From contig NZ_JAEACT010000002.1 in assembly GCF_021432385.1 (NCBI RefSeq), positions 124,001-188,000 on the forward strand: a DNA stretch of 64,000 bases. Direction: 5' to 3'. Positions 36,667 to 45,524 of this stretch are shown one piece after another. The stretch's first letter is position 1; each line of letters begins with the position of its first letter. The notes below the pieces were generated by a model. It was given only the letters and a program-made list of their open reading frames with translations. It was not told the DNA's origin and did no database searches. The stretch is from Clostridium hydrogenum (GTDB lineage Bacteria > Bacillota > Clostridia > Clostridiales > Clostridiaceae). Made by a program: the position numbers and the translations under genes.

Positions 36667-37380
36667 TTACCCTCTTTCTCTCATTTTTCTATTAAACTCA
36701 GCTACTAATTTTTCATCATCAAATTTATCTCCATCTACTAAAACGTCTATGGCACTTCCAAAATCAATAGCTACTTTCCCTGTCATTTTAGCCACTTCTG
36801 GGCACATAATTGTAGCCGGAACACCAGCCGATATTAAAGCTATATCAAAATCTGGCATGTCACTTATTGCCTTCATAGTCATAGGTATTTGATCAAAGCC
36901 CTCATGACCAATGTTAGAAACAACATTAACACCCAAGCCCCTAAACTTTTCAGCTGCCTCCTTAGCCCTTCTTCCAACTATGACCACTTTTCGTGTTCTC
37001 AGTATATCAAAAAAATCCTCTGATTTACGCATCTCTTCATTAATCCATGCATTACATACTACTGGAAAACTTAATTTATAATAATTCATTATATCCTTTA
37101 ATAATTTATTATCCTTAGGTGTATGATTAGTCATACCAACAAGGTTAGCGTTTCTAAAAGAATTACTTAATCTTAAAGTAATATTTTCACTAAGCTCGGT
37201 TATACCATCATACTTATAATAATATTCAAATCCAGGATTTCTATAAAACTTATAGCTTAAAACCGCCATTTCAGCATGACCAAAACGCACCAAGGAATAC
37301 GGCTTTTTGAGATTTAAGGACGATGTAATCGCGTCCAATACTTCATCTAAATAAATCTCATGACCAAAATCTTCTTCCAC
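36667..37380 (-). CDS. GT-D-fold (DUF1792-like) glycosyltransferase
   Basis: 237 residues. SLVRFGHAEMAVLS is the N-terminal motif of GT-D-type transferases (usually RxGDGE-like; here FGHAE). VVIVGRRAKEAAEKFRGLG, NVVSNIGHEGFDQIP and DIALISAGVPATIMCPEVA form a Rossmann-like core. Members act in glycan extension on surface glycoproteins, often next to GT2 genes, as here. It is first in the minus-strand operon, with the divergent epimerase gene upstream. The altered acidic motif could change the metal dependence; that is inference. Confidence 0.7.
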   Translation of the reverse strand: MEEDFGHEIYLDEVLDAITSSLNLKKPYSLVRFGHAEMAVLSYKFYRNPGFEYYYKYDGITELSENITLRLSNSFRNANLVGMTNHTPKDNKLLKDIMNYYKLSFPVVCNAWINEEMRKSEDFFDILRTRKVVIVGRRAKEAAEKFRGLGVNVVSNIGHEGFDQIPMTMKAISDMPDFDIALISAGVPATIMCPEVAKMTGKVAIDFGSAIDVLVDGDKFDDEKLVAEFNRKMRERG

Positions 37381-37534
37381 TGATTTTAACCTCCATTAAA
37401 AACAAATTGCTAACAACCATTACTTTATTTATGGAACATTTACTTTCTGTATCCATAATATATAATATATGCTGTATTAAATTAAAGTTCCTATTTTATT
37501 TATATGTTAAATACTTACTAGGAGGTGGCATTTA

Positions 37535-38503
37535 ATGAATTATCTAATTACAGGTGGTGCAGGCTTTATAGGCACAAATCTTACTCTTAAGCTTTTAAAA
37601 GAAGGTCATAAAGTAACCGTGCTCGATAATTTTGTCTCATCACCACGAGATAGATTAAAAAATTCAGGCGCAACCATAGTAGAAGGAAGCGTTTTAAATA
37701 GAGATTTAGTATTTTCTTTAGCAAAAAATTGTGATTATATTGTACATCTTGCAGCCATAGTTGGAGTAAGATTAGCCATGGAGAAAGGAAGGGAAGGACT
37801 GGAAGTAAGCTCCATTGGTACAAAAAATGTACTCGAAGCTGCCCATAAGTACAACTTAGAAGTTTTTCTAGCATCTTCTTCTGCTATTTATGGAAAAATA
37901 ACAAAAGCTTCAGTATCAGAGGATGATGATTCTCTTATAGGCTCAAGCAAACGATCAAGTTGGCTTTATTCAATAGCAAAACTCTTGGAAGAACATCTTG
38001 GTTTTGCATATTATAGAGAGCTAGGAACAAAAGTTAAAATAGGACGTTTTTTTAACGTAATAGGACCATATCAGACAGGTATTTATGGCATGGTAGTTCC
38101 AACTTTTATAAATAGAGCTTTGAATGACGAACCTCTAGTGATTTATGGAACTGGTTACCAGACAAGAACTTTTGGTCACGTTTATGATATATTAACTGGT
38201 TTTGACTTAGTCACCAAGAATGGACAAATTGGAGAAGTATATAACATTGGAGGAACTAATGAAATAACTATTTTAGACTTAGCAAAAAAAATCAAGCTTT
38301 TAACAGATTCCAACTCTCCAATAGAAATTATACCTTACGAAAAGGCTTTTGATAAGAATTTCGAAGAAACAACGCAGCGTGTACCTAATATTGCAAAATT
38401 GATGAAACTTGGATATAAACCAAGGTATTCCTTGGATGAGACATTAAAAAATATTATTGAATACCAGAAATCATTAAGAATAAAAAAAGGAATCTTGAAT
38501 TAA
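37535..38503 (+). CDS. NAD-dependent sugar-nucleotide epimerase/dehydratase, copy 1
   Basis: 322 residues of the extended short-chain dehydrogenase type. MNYLITGGAGFIGTNLTLKL is the NAD-binding start (GGxGFIG); the catalytic YxxxK is YSIAK near 144-149 with an upstream SSS triad region (LASSSAIYG). GRFFNVIGPYQTGIYG and GTGYQTRTFGHVYD are substrate-domain motifs seen in UDP-glucose 4-epimerase-like enzymes. AGGAGG precedes the ATG. It likely supplies activated sugar to the neighbouring transferases. Confidence 0.83.
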   Translation: MNYLITGGAGFIGTNLTLKLLKEGHKVTVLDNFVSSPRDRLKNSGATIVEGSVLNRDLVFSLAKNCDYIVHLAAIVGVRLAMEKGREGLEVSSIGTKNVLEAAHKYNLEVFLASSSAIYGKITKASVSEDDDSLIGSSKRSSWLYSIAKLLEEHLGFAYYRELGTKVKIGRFFNVIGPYQTGIYGMVVPTFINRALNDEPLVIYGTGYQTRTFGHVYDILTGFDLVTKNGQIGEVYNIGGTNEITILDLAKKIKLLTDSNSPIEIIPYEKAFDKNFEETTQRVPNIAKLMKLGYKPRYSLDETLKNIIEYQKSLRIKKGILN

Positions 38504-38532
38504 TAATTATAAATTTTGTAATACGAACTTAT

Positions 38533-38862
38533 TTAAACATTGCAAATAAAGATGTGGTACAAATATGAAAATAACAAGGGATAGGTGCATTAAAAAAATG
38601 ATGTGGTATACGAGTGTCGAAAAAATATTTTAAATAAAATTGTATAAACCTTAGTGGGGAATTTTTTGAAAACTTTAGAACTTTCAATTGTTTGAGCTTC
38701 CTCTCAGCGAGTTATTGAAAGTTCTTAAGTTTTCGGAAAATTTGCCACTTAGGTTTATTAATTTTATTTAAGATTTCGAGATACTCGTAGACCACATTAT
38801 TTTTAATGTACCTGTCCCTTGTTATTTGGTTTTGCACTACACCTTTGTTCGCAATGTTTAAG
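38533..38862. repeat. Family C palindromic element, copy 4
   Basis: About 330 bp. The outer arms differ from copies 1 and 2 (AACAAGGGATAGGTGCATTA / TAATGTACCTGTCCCTTGTT), with the shared middle TTTTAAATAAAATT / AATTTTATTTAA. Apex on the minus strand: AACTTTCA-ATAACTCGC...GCTCAAACAAT-TGAAAGTT. It lies between convergent genes. Confidence 0.8.
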
Positions 38863-38879
38863 TTTTTCGTACAAAATAA

Positions 38880-40118
38880 TTACTTCCAAGCTTCCCCATT
38901 ACCCTTTACGATTTTACTAAAGAAGTATATTAAAATAAACGCAAACGGAAAAGCATATCTTCCCTGTCCTTCAGTTATGAAATAAACTCCTGTAAACATA
39001 CATAATGAAATTAAAGCATATAATTCAAACTCATCAAGCTCATCACTTTTCTTTTTAACTATTGCTCTTATAACATTTACGGCGTATATAACTACCAAGA
39101 CAGTTGCTGGTAAAAATACAAGGTTTCTTATTAAATTTGTATAAACAAGAAGATAATGCTGCACTGCGTCACTTAAATTTGCTCCATTAAAAGTAAATAC
39201 TACATCATCTCCAACATAATAAGTATTCAAAAGCCTTTTGCAACCTAAAATGAAGAATTCACGTGGATGGCTTTTTATCCACTTTTTAGCCGCTGCTGAA
39301 AGCATGTGATTTTTTTCTGTCATGTTTGCCTTCTTATATTTTTCTGTAAGCACTATTGAATTTTTAACTTTAGCAGCATCCATCCATCTTCCACTGTGAT
39401 TTTGTGAATTATTATTTATATATAATACGATTCCGCCATTATTTGATACAAAAGTAAATTCTCCCATCATCTTTGTATTCCTATAGACAAATGGCGCTAT
39501 TACAATGCAAGTTAATACGATCACTACAAGTGCATTTAAAAACGGTTTAACTAATTTTTTATTTTTAATTACTTCCACCAAAAATATTGCAAAGAAAAAT
39601 GCCATAAAAAATGGTTTTATCATTGTTTCAATTCCTGTTAAAATACCAATGAATATATACTTATACTTGTTTTCAGAAAAGTATATATTCGTAATCAAAA
39701 GAAATAATGTAGTAAACAATATTTCCGTGCAAAGTAAACTGTTATAAAATATGTTTACTGGAAATAACACAAAAATTGCAAATATTATTCTCTTCTTTAG
39801 CTCACTAATTTTTAGTTTTTTAACTAATCTATAGAATAAAAAATAACCGATTAATGTAAGTAACACATTAAAAGTTTTAGCAACAAATAAGCTCGCTCCA
39901 AAAATACTGTATACAAATCCCAATCCTATTGCATATCCTACAGAAGTATATGTATTTCCCCACTGACCGCCTGTGGCAACCTGCCTTGCAATTGTATCAT
40001 AATAGTTAAAATCAGATGCTGGAACAGTTCTTACAAGCGCAGTCCATAAAATACATAATACTGTAGCTACTAATATTGAAATTAAGTAAAATCTATTATG
40101 TTTTTTTAATATATCCAA
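38880..40118 (-). CDS. Polytopic membrane glycosyltransferase (GT39/ArnT-PMT-like)
   Basis: 412 residues with about 10-11 membrane segments. The first extracytoplasmic loop carries ASDFNYYDTIARQVATGG with acidic residues, as in GT-C enzymes that use polyprenyl-phosphate sugars. The YTSVGYAIGLGFVYSIFG segment and the later FFILGCKRLL loop fit the same group. It probably adds sugars outside the membrane. It shares a divergent promoter region with the second epimerase. Confidence 0.68.
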   Translation of the reverse strand: MDILKKHNRFYLISILVATVLCILWTALVRTVPASDFNYYDTIARQVATGGQWGNTYTSVGYAIGLGFVYSIFGASLFVAKTFNVLLTLIGYFLFYRLVKKLKISELKKRIIFAIFVLFPVNIFYNSLLCTEILFTTLFLLITNIYFSENKYKYIFIGILTGIETMIKPFFMAFFFAIFLVEVIKNKKLVKPFLNALVVIVLTCIVIAPFVYRNTKMMGEFTFVSNNGGIVLYINNNSQNHSGRWMDAAKVKNSIVLTEKYKKANMTEKNHMLSAAAKKWIKSHPREFFILGCKRLLNTYYVGDDVVFTFNGANLSDAVQHYLLVYTNLIRNLVFLPATVLVVIYAVNVIRAIVKKKSDELDEFELYALISLCMFTGVYFITEGQGRYAFPFAFILIYFFSKIVKGNGEAWK

Positions 40119-40322
40119 ATTACCCCTCCTTATATATTAGATACATAAGATCTATAAAAAGTTTCACAATTCATATAGTCTTACAGTCCAAATGCTACTA
40201 CAACACATAATAAAAATTATATCACACTAAATACGAATTGTAACATTTTAAGCTTATTTTGTATATACTATCCATTGACAAAAGTAAAAACTTTTAATCA
40301 CTAGTATTGGGAGGTCCTTATA

Positions 40323-41237
40323 TTGAAAATATTAGTTACAGGCGGTGCTGGATTTATAGGTTCCCATATAGTCGATTTACTTGTGCAAAATAATTATGAG
40401 GTATGTGTAATAGATAATCTTATGCACGGCAAAAAAACAAATGTAAACCCTAAAGCTACTTTTTATAATATTGATATAAGAAGTAAAGATATTTTTAAAA
40501 TTTTTGATAAAGAAAAGCCTCAAGTTTTAATTCATGAAGCTGCTCAAATAAATGTTGCAAATTCAATCAGTAATCCAAGCCTTGATGCTGATATTAATAT
40601 AATGGGTACAATAAATTTATTAGAAGCTGCAAAGAAAACGGGAGTTAAAAAAATAATTTATCCAGCTTCTGCTGCCATATTTGGCGAACCAGAGTATTTG
40701 CCTATAGATGAGAAACATCCACTTAAAATGTTATCTTTTTATGGGGCTTCAAAACACACGGTTGAACATTATTTAGATATTTATAACAAACTTTATAATA
40801 TCAATTATATTGTTTTAGTGTATTCAAATGTTTATGGTCCACGTCAAGACTCTTCTGGTGAAGGAGGAGTTGTTTCCATATTTTGCGAAAACATTTTAAA
40901 AGGCATTAGTCCTCATATATATGGTGATGGCAATCAAACTAGAGATTTTGTATATGTAAAAGATGTTGCAAATGCCAACCTGCTTTCTGTAGGCTTTGGC
41001 AAAACAGGAATATATAACGTTAGTACAAATAAATCTACCACTATTAATGAGGTTTTTAAAAAAATAAATGCCTTATCATATAAAGATGTATCCGCAATTT
41101 ATTGCAAACAAAGAGAAGGCGACATTCTCAATAGCTATATGAGCTATAATAAATTGTTATTAGCTATGAATTGGAAACCTAAATATTCTTTAACTTCTGG
41201 TTTGAAAGAAACATTAAAATTTTATAACTCAAAATAA
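40323..41237 (+). CDS. NAD-dependent sugar-nucleotide epimerase, copy 2 (GalE-like)
   Basis: 304 residues. MKILVTGGAGFIGSHIVDLL, then FLHEAAQ-like IHEAAQINVANSI, catalytic YGASK near 139-143 and YSNVYGPRQDSSGEGGVVSI fit UDP-glucose 4-epimerase relatives. The start is TTG 40323 after GGGAGG. A terminator shared with the convergent MATE gene follows. Exact sugar specificity is open. Confidence 0.85.
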   Translation: MKILVTGGAGFIGSHIVDLLVQNNYEVCVIDNLMHGKKTNVNPKATFYNIDIRSKDIFKIFDKEKPQVLIHEAAQINVANSISNPSLDADINIMGTINLLEAAKKTGVKKIIYPASAAIFGEPEYLPIDEKHPLKMLSFYGASKHTVEHYLDIYNKLYNINYIVLVYSNVYGPRQDSSGEGGVVSIFCENILKGISPHIYGDGNQTRDFVYVKDVANANLLSVGFGKTGIYNVSTNKSTTINEVFKKINALSYKDVSAIYCKQREGDILNSYMSYNKLLLAMNWKPKYSLTSGLKETLKFYNSK

Positions 41238-41242
41238 AAAAG

Positions 41243-41284
41243 ACATATGTCAAGTAAAATTAAGCATTTTTACTTGACATATGT
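41243..41284. terminator. Terminator overlapping the MATE stop codon
   Basis: A 17-bp perfect stem, ACATATGTCAAGTAAAA / TTTTACTTGACATATGT, with an 8-nt loop, between convergent genes. One arm encodes the last MATE residues. Confidence 0.75.
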
Positions 41285-42666
41285 TCTAGTCGTCTTAATA
41301 ATTTTTCATCAACTTCAGGTTCAAACTCTTCTTTAAAGGCGTTTCTTATAAAGTAAATTGAAGTTAATATCACCACAACATCTGTAATTGGATATGCTAT
41401 AAACACACCCTTCATACCAAATATTCTTATGAGAAGTATTGCCAGTGGTATAAATATCACTATTTCTCTATATATAGATAATAGGAAACTCTTCTTAGCT
41501 TCTCCTATTGCTTGATAATAATATATCGTTACATAATATATTCCCAATATAGGAAGCATTGAAACACATATCTTAAATCCGCTTACAGTTTGTCTTAATA
41601 AAGTTGCATCCTTTAAAAAGAAACCTATTATGGAATCAGAGAAACACATGAAAACTGCCCAAAACACAGTTGAAACTATAGCTACTGCTTTAAGTGAGAA
41701 TTTCAAAGTTTGTTTAACTCTTTTATAATTACCCGCACCAAAGTTATAACCAACTATTGGCTGCATTCCTGAAGCTATACCAATCATTGTAATAAATAAG
41801 AACATTGAGACTTTTGTGATTATTCCGACTATAATTATGGCATTATCGCCACCGTGTGCATACAAAACATTATTTAATACTGCCGAAACAACTGCATCTG
41901 ATATTTCAATCACAAAGGTTGAAAATCCACCAACTATTATTCCAGTTAAAATATCACCATTTATAGAACTTAATCCAAAGTTATCTAAAAGTTTAACTTT
42001 AAGTTTTCTATTATTTTTAATAAACTTAAAATATGCAAATCCAAAAGCTATAATCTGAGAAATTATTGTTGCTATAGCACTGCCTTCTATTCCTACTGAC
42101 ATTTCTGTAACAAGTATATAGTTAATTATTATATTTATAATTACACCTACTAAATTTGTGTACAAAGTCATTTTCGTTTGACCAAATGCTAACATTATAT
42201 AACACATTACTGCTGCTAAGCCTTGAAAAACTCCACCTATTAAAATAATTGATACATATTTATTGGCCAACGGATATGTTGCATTACTGGCACCTAAAAG
42301 ATGAAGGATAGGATTTCTAAATATGAATATTAATGTTGAAACTAAAATTAATGAAATCAACGTCAATATAAATGAATTTAGTATTATTTTCTTTAATTCA
42401 CCATAATTTCTTTCGCCTATTACCCTAGCTGCATAAGTTGATGCTCCAGCCGCTATTAAAAGTCCCATAGCCGTCAGAAGTCTTTGAATAGGAAACGCTA
42501 TTGTTATAGCACCTATAGCATCTGCTCCTATATATCTACCAACAAATACTGTACTAACCATATTATATAATTCAGCTACCAATGAAGAAAATATTGCTGG
42601 AACTGCAAATCTAAAAAGCAGCTTACTTATTTTTTCTACCGAAAAACTTCTATCGTTTACTCCCAT
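41260..42666 (-). CDS. MATE-family multidrug efflux transporter
   Basis: 468 residues with 12 membrane segments in two similar halves. ISKLLFRFAVPAIFSSLVAE and VFVGRYIGADAIGAITIAFP begin the first half; GIASGMQPIVGYNFGAGNYK is the conserved start of the second-half loop. MATE proteins export cationic compounds against sodium or protons. It is a single-gene unit, with an AraC-type gene upstream that does not overlap. Confidence 0.9.
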   Translation of the reverse strand: MGVNDRSFSVEKISKLLFRFAVPAIFSSLVAELYNMVSTVFVGRYIGADAIGAITIAFPIQRLLTAMGLLIAAGASTYAARVIGERNYGELKKIILNSFILTLISLILVSTLIFIFRNPILHLLGASNATYPLANKYVSIILIGGVFQGLAAVMCYIMLAFGQTKMTLYTNLVGVIINIIINYILVTEMSVGIEGSAIATIISQIIAFGFAYFKFIKNNRKLKVKLLDNFGLSSINGDILTGIIVGGFSTFVIEISDAVVSAVLNNVLYAHGGDNAIIIVGIITKVSMFLFITMIGIASGMQPIVGYNFGAGNYKRVKQTLKFSLKAVAIVSTVFWAVFMCFSDSIIGFFLKDATLLRQTVSGFKICVSMLPILGIYYVTIYYYQAIGEAKKSFLLSIYREIVIFIPLAILLIRIFGMKGVFIAYPITDVVVILTSIYFIRNAFKEEFEPEVDEKLLRRLEHMSSKNA

Positions 42667-42846
42667 AAACCCACCTCTATTCTTGTAACATGATATTTCT
42701 TCAAGCTACAAGTATATTATAATATTTTGAGGTGGTACATTTCATCAACTAAAATGCTCACAAAAAAGTACCAATATGCTTTGTTGATAAACTGTGATTT
42801 TTATAACAAAAGCAACTAAAACCAATTTTTTAATTTATTTATACCT

Positions 42847-44919
42847 CTAAACCGGTTTTAAGATTATCAAAACTGCACCATATCCTTCTATTTTAGTTCG
42901 TATATTGAATACAGCACTTTTCTTCATACTTTTAAAATAAATTCTTGGAAAAGATGCCTTATGCAGTATTTCTTTTTCTTCTTTACTAAGTCTCTTAGGC
43001 TTACCCATATCATTCCAATAGTTAAAGGAAGATCCCTCTTTTTCATTGATTGCATAGGTTGTTATTCTTACGGCTGATGGTATACTTACTATATTAAGTG
43101 AAAATTTCTTTTCAGTAACTTCCTTACTGCCTCTGAATTTAGAGGAATTCTTGAAAAAGTCAATCTTATCTATACCTTCATGATAACTATAAAGCAATAT
43201 TTGGTACTCATTATCACTTTTGGTAACTATATAACCATTATCTTTTGCAACTAAAGTATCTCCAAGCTTATTCATCAAGAAATATGCATAATATGAAGGT
43301 TTCTTTATTCCTTTATCATTAATTAAACCAGGATATCCAAAAAACACTTCATTAGTTAGATTGACCTGCTTATCCAAAACATCAAAAGCCCTCAAAATCT
43401 CCATACTTTTCTTCTCGTTTATCATACTATTAATAGTAAACGGCAGCATATATGCAGTATCGTAAATAAAATTTATACTATCATCGTAAGAAAATCTATC
43501 TTCTAATACTTCAAGACTGTAGTTTTCTACAATAAATTCACTTATCTCTTTGATATACTCCTCATCCATTCCAGCTGCAAATTGAAATTTAAAAGTTCTA
43601 AAATCTATATAGTCTAAATCTACTTCACTGAAATAATTCAAAAAGGACTTTAATGCTTCTTTAAATTCTTCCTTTTCAAAACTTCCATCATCTAGTACTA
43701 TAAGAGCGCCTATACCAAGGGTATCTAAAAACTCAAAAACGTCGCTAGCACGATTCCAGTTATGAAATTTCGCCCCTGGAAATATGCCCATATCTTGACT
43801 AAACACATTAAGAAGTCTTGCATATTCAAATCCAATTTCATCTTGAAGCATCTCTAAAATATCTTTATTATCTTCAATAAGAAGTTCAAATGCATCGCCA
43901 ACATTAATTATTTCCTTAAAGCTCTTGTCAAAACTTCCAATATCCTCTGCCATATTTAAATACATCTTTGTTATCTTCTCTTCATAATTAAATCTATCAT
44001 AATCTTCAAGATAATAATTTATAAATTCAATACTATCGGAAAGCTTAAATTCTGTCATTTTCTTTTGCTTTTCTAAGGCTTCATCATCAACTTTAAACTT
44101 TTTTCTATACTGAGTTGGTGAACATTTAAACCTAATTTTAAAGTGCTTATTAAAATATCTTGTGTGAGAAAATCCTACCTCTTCAGATATTTCAGATATT
44201 GTTTTGTCAGTATCCAAAAGAAGCTTCAAAGCCTCATCAACTCTAGTTAAGTTAAGTAAGTCTGTAAAACTGTATCCAGTTGTATCTTTGATTTCATGTG
44301 ATAAATAATGCGTGCTTAAAAATTCTTTTTTTGCTATGTCTTGAAGTGTTATGTTATCATCATAATTGTTAAATATATACTTAGTAATTCTATGATACCT
44401 TTCAAGCTGTTCTTCATTTTCCTTTAAATCTTCTCTTTCACTTGTGAGGTAATGGAAATTATTTATAAGATGGTATAGTATTTTTACCAATATATCTTCA
44501 ATTGCTTCATCGTAATTATCCTGTCTTTGGACAGCTTCACACGTTATTCTAGAAAGAAATACTCTAAGTTCATCATACTCCTCACCTTTCTGTCCATTAT
44601 CATCGGTAATATTCGTATAAAAAAACATATTTTGAATATCACTATAATACTTTTCAAAAAAGTTAGGGTCTATATGAAATATCAATATTCTGTTATCCTT
44701 ATCACGACTATAAATACTATGAGCTTCATCTATATTTATTATTTCTATATCCTTTTCCACAAGTTCATATTTATCCGAATCTATAGTTACATAAAATTTG
44801 CCTTTAAGTACATATAGTACCTCTATAGAATTATGCCAATGCACCGGATATTCAACTACATTTGCACAAGTAATCGAAACAGGAACATCCTGTGGATAGC
44901 TTATGTATTCTCTCCTCAT
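42847..44919 (-). CDS. AraC-family regulator with cupin N-terminus and GH39-like C-terminus
   Basis: 690 residues. The N-terminal cupin (HWHNSIEVLYVLKGKFYVTI) is an effector-binding barrel. The AraC double helix-turn-helix lies near 185-285 (NITLQDIAKKEFLSTHYLSH; TISEISEEVGFSHTRYFNKH). The last 400 residues resemble a GH39-type barrel (KKPSYYAYFLMNKLGDTLVA is its typical end), probably a sugar-binding or degenerate module. The ATG at 44919 follows GAGGGGTG; an earlier ATG at 44940 has no site. No carbohydrate genes are adjacent apart from the glycosyltransferase region, so the target is unknown. Confidence 0.8.
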   Translation of the reverse strand: MRREYISYPQDVPVSITCANVVEYPVHWHNSIEVLYVLKGKFYVTIDSDKYELVEKDIEIINIDEAHSIYSRDKDNRILIFHIDPNFFEKYYSDIQNMFFYTNITDDNGQKGEEYDELRVFLSRITCEAVQRQDNYDEAIEDILVKILYHLINNFHYLTSEREDLKENEEQLERYHRITKYIFNNYDDNITLQDIAKKEFLSTHYLSHEIKDTTGYSFTDLLNLTRVDEALKLLLDTDKTISEISEEVGFSHTRYFNKHFKIRFKCSPTQYRKKFKVDDEALEKQKKMTEFKLSDSIEFINYYLEDYDRFNYEEKITKMYLNMAEDIGSFDKSFKEIINVGDAFELLIEDNKDILEMLQDEIGFEYARLLNVFSQDMGIFPGAKFHNWNRASDVFEFLDTLGIGALIVLDDGSFEKEEFKEALKSFLNYFSEVDLDYIDFRTFKFQFAAGMDEEYIKEISEFIVENYSLEVLEDRFSYDDSINFIYDTAYMLPFTINSMINEKKSMEILRAFDVLDKQVNLTNEVFFGYPGLINDKGIKKPSYYAYFLMNKLGDTLVAKDNGYIVTKSDNEYQILLYSYHEGIDKIDFFKNSSKFRGSKEVTEKKFSLNIVSIPSAVRITTYAINEKEGSSFNYWNDMGKPKRLSKEEKEILHKASFPRIYFKSMKKSAVFNIRTKIEGYGAVLIILKPV

Positions 44920-45038
44920 AAATAATTTTACACCCCTCATTTTTTATAAATATTCTTAAAAATTACATATTTTATCATATTGTATGTAAACGAAAGGAAC
45001 TGCCTTACTAATAATTATTTAATACACGATTCTTAAAT

Positions 45039-45287
45039 ATTACGAATTAATTCAATTCACAGTTCACGATGCACAATTCACAATGAAGGATGATTTTCTT
45101 CCGCCCTGCTACAGAAAATCTTAAATTTAATTTTTTTATTACTTTCGCAGTAGCACTATTTATGGAGCTACGCGAAGCTTATAATATTTAAATTTAAGAT
45201 TTTCCTGACGAAAGGAAGCCAAATCCTCCTTCATTGTGCATTGTGAACTGTGAATTGTGCATTGATTAAGTTAATTTGCAATAATTA
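45039..45287. repeat. Family B element
   Basis: Left end AATTCACAGTTCACGATGCA and right end TTGTGCATTGTGAACTGTGA (7-bp period), flanks ATTACGAATTAA and TTTGCAATAA, with the core GATTTTCTTCCGCCCTGCTA variant. Between it and the helD start (45288-45524) only AT-rich DNA is seen. Confidence 0.8.
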
Positions 45288-45524
45288 TAAGTTACGTATT
45301 AAATAATCTTAGTACGCCAGCCCCTTCAAATAAACAATTAATTTACATTTCTAAAATAAGCTTTACTCAAGCACGCTTTTATTATATAATAAAAGAACCC
45401 ACTTTTTCATATTAAAATATAATTACTCAACAATATTATATCATATTATTGATTTCAATGTCAACATCTATTTTTTAACTAAAAGCGACTAAATTTAATA
45501 AAAAATGTATTGGAGGGCCTATTT

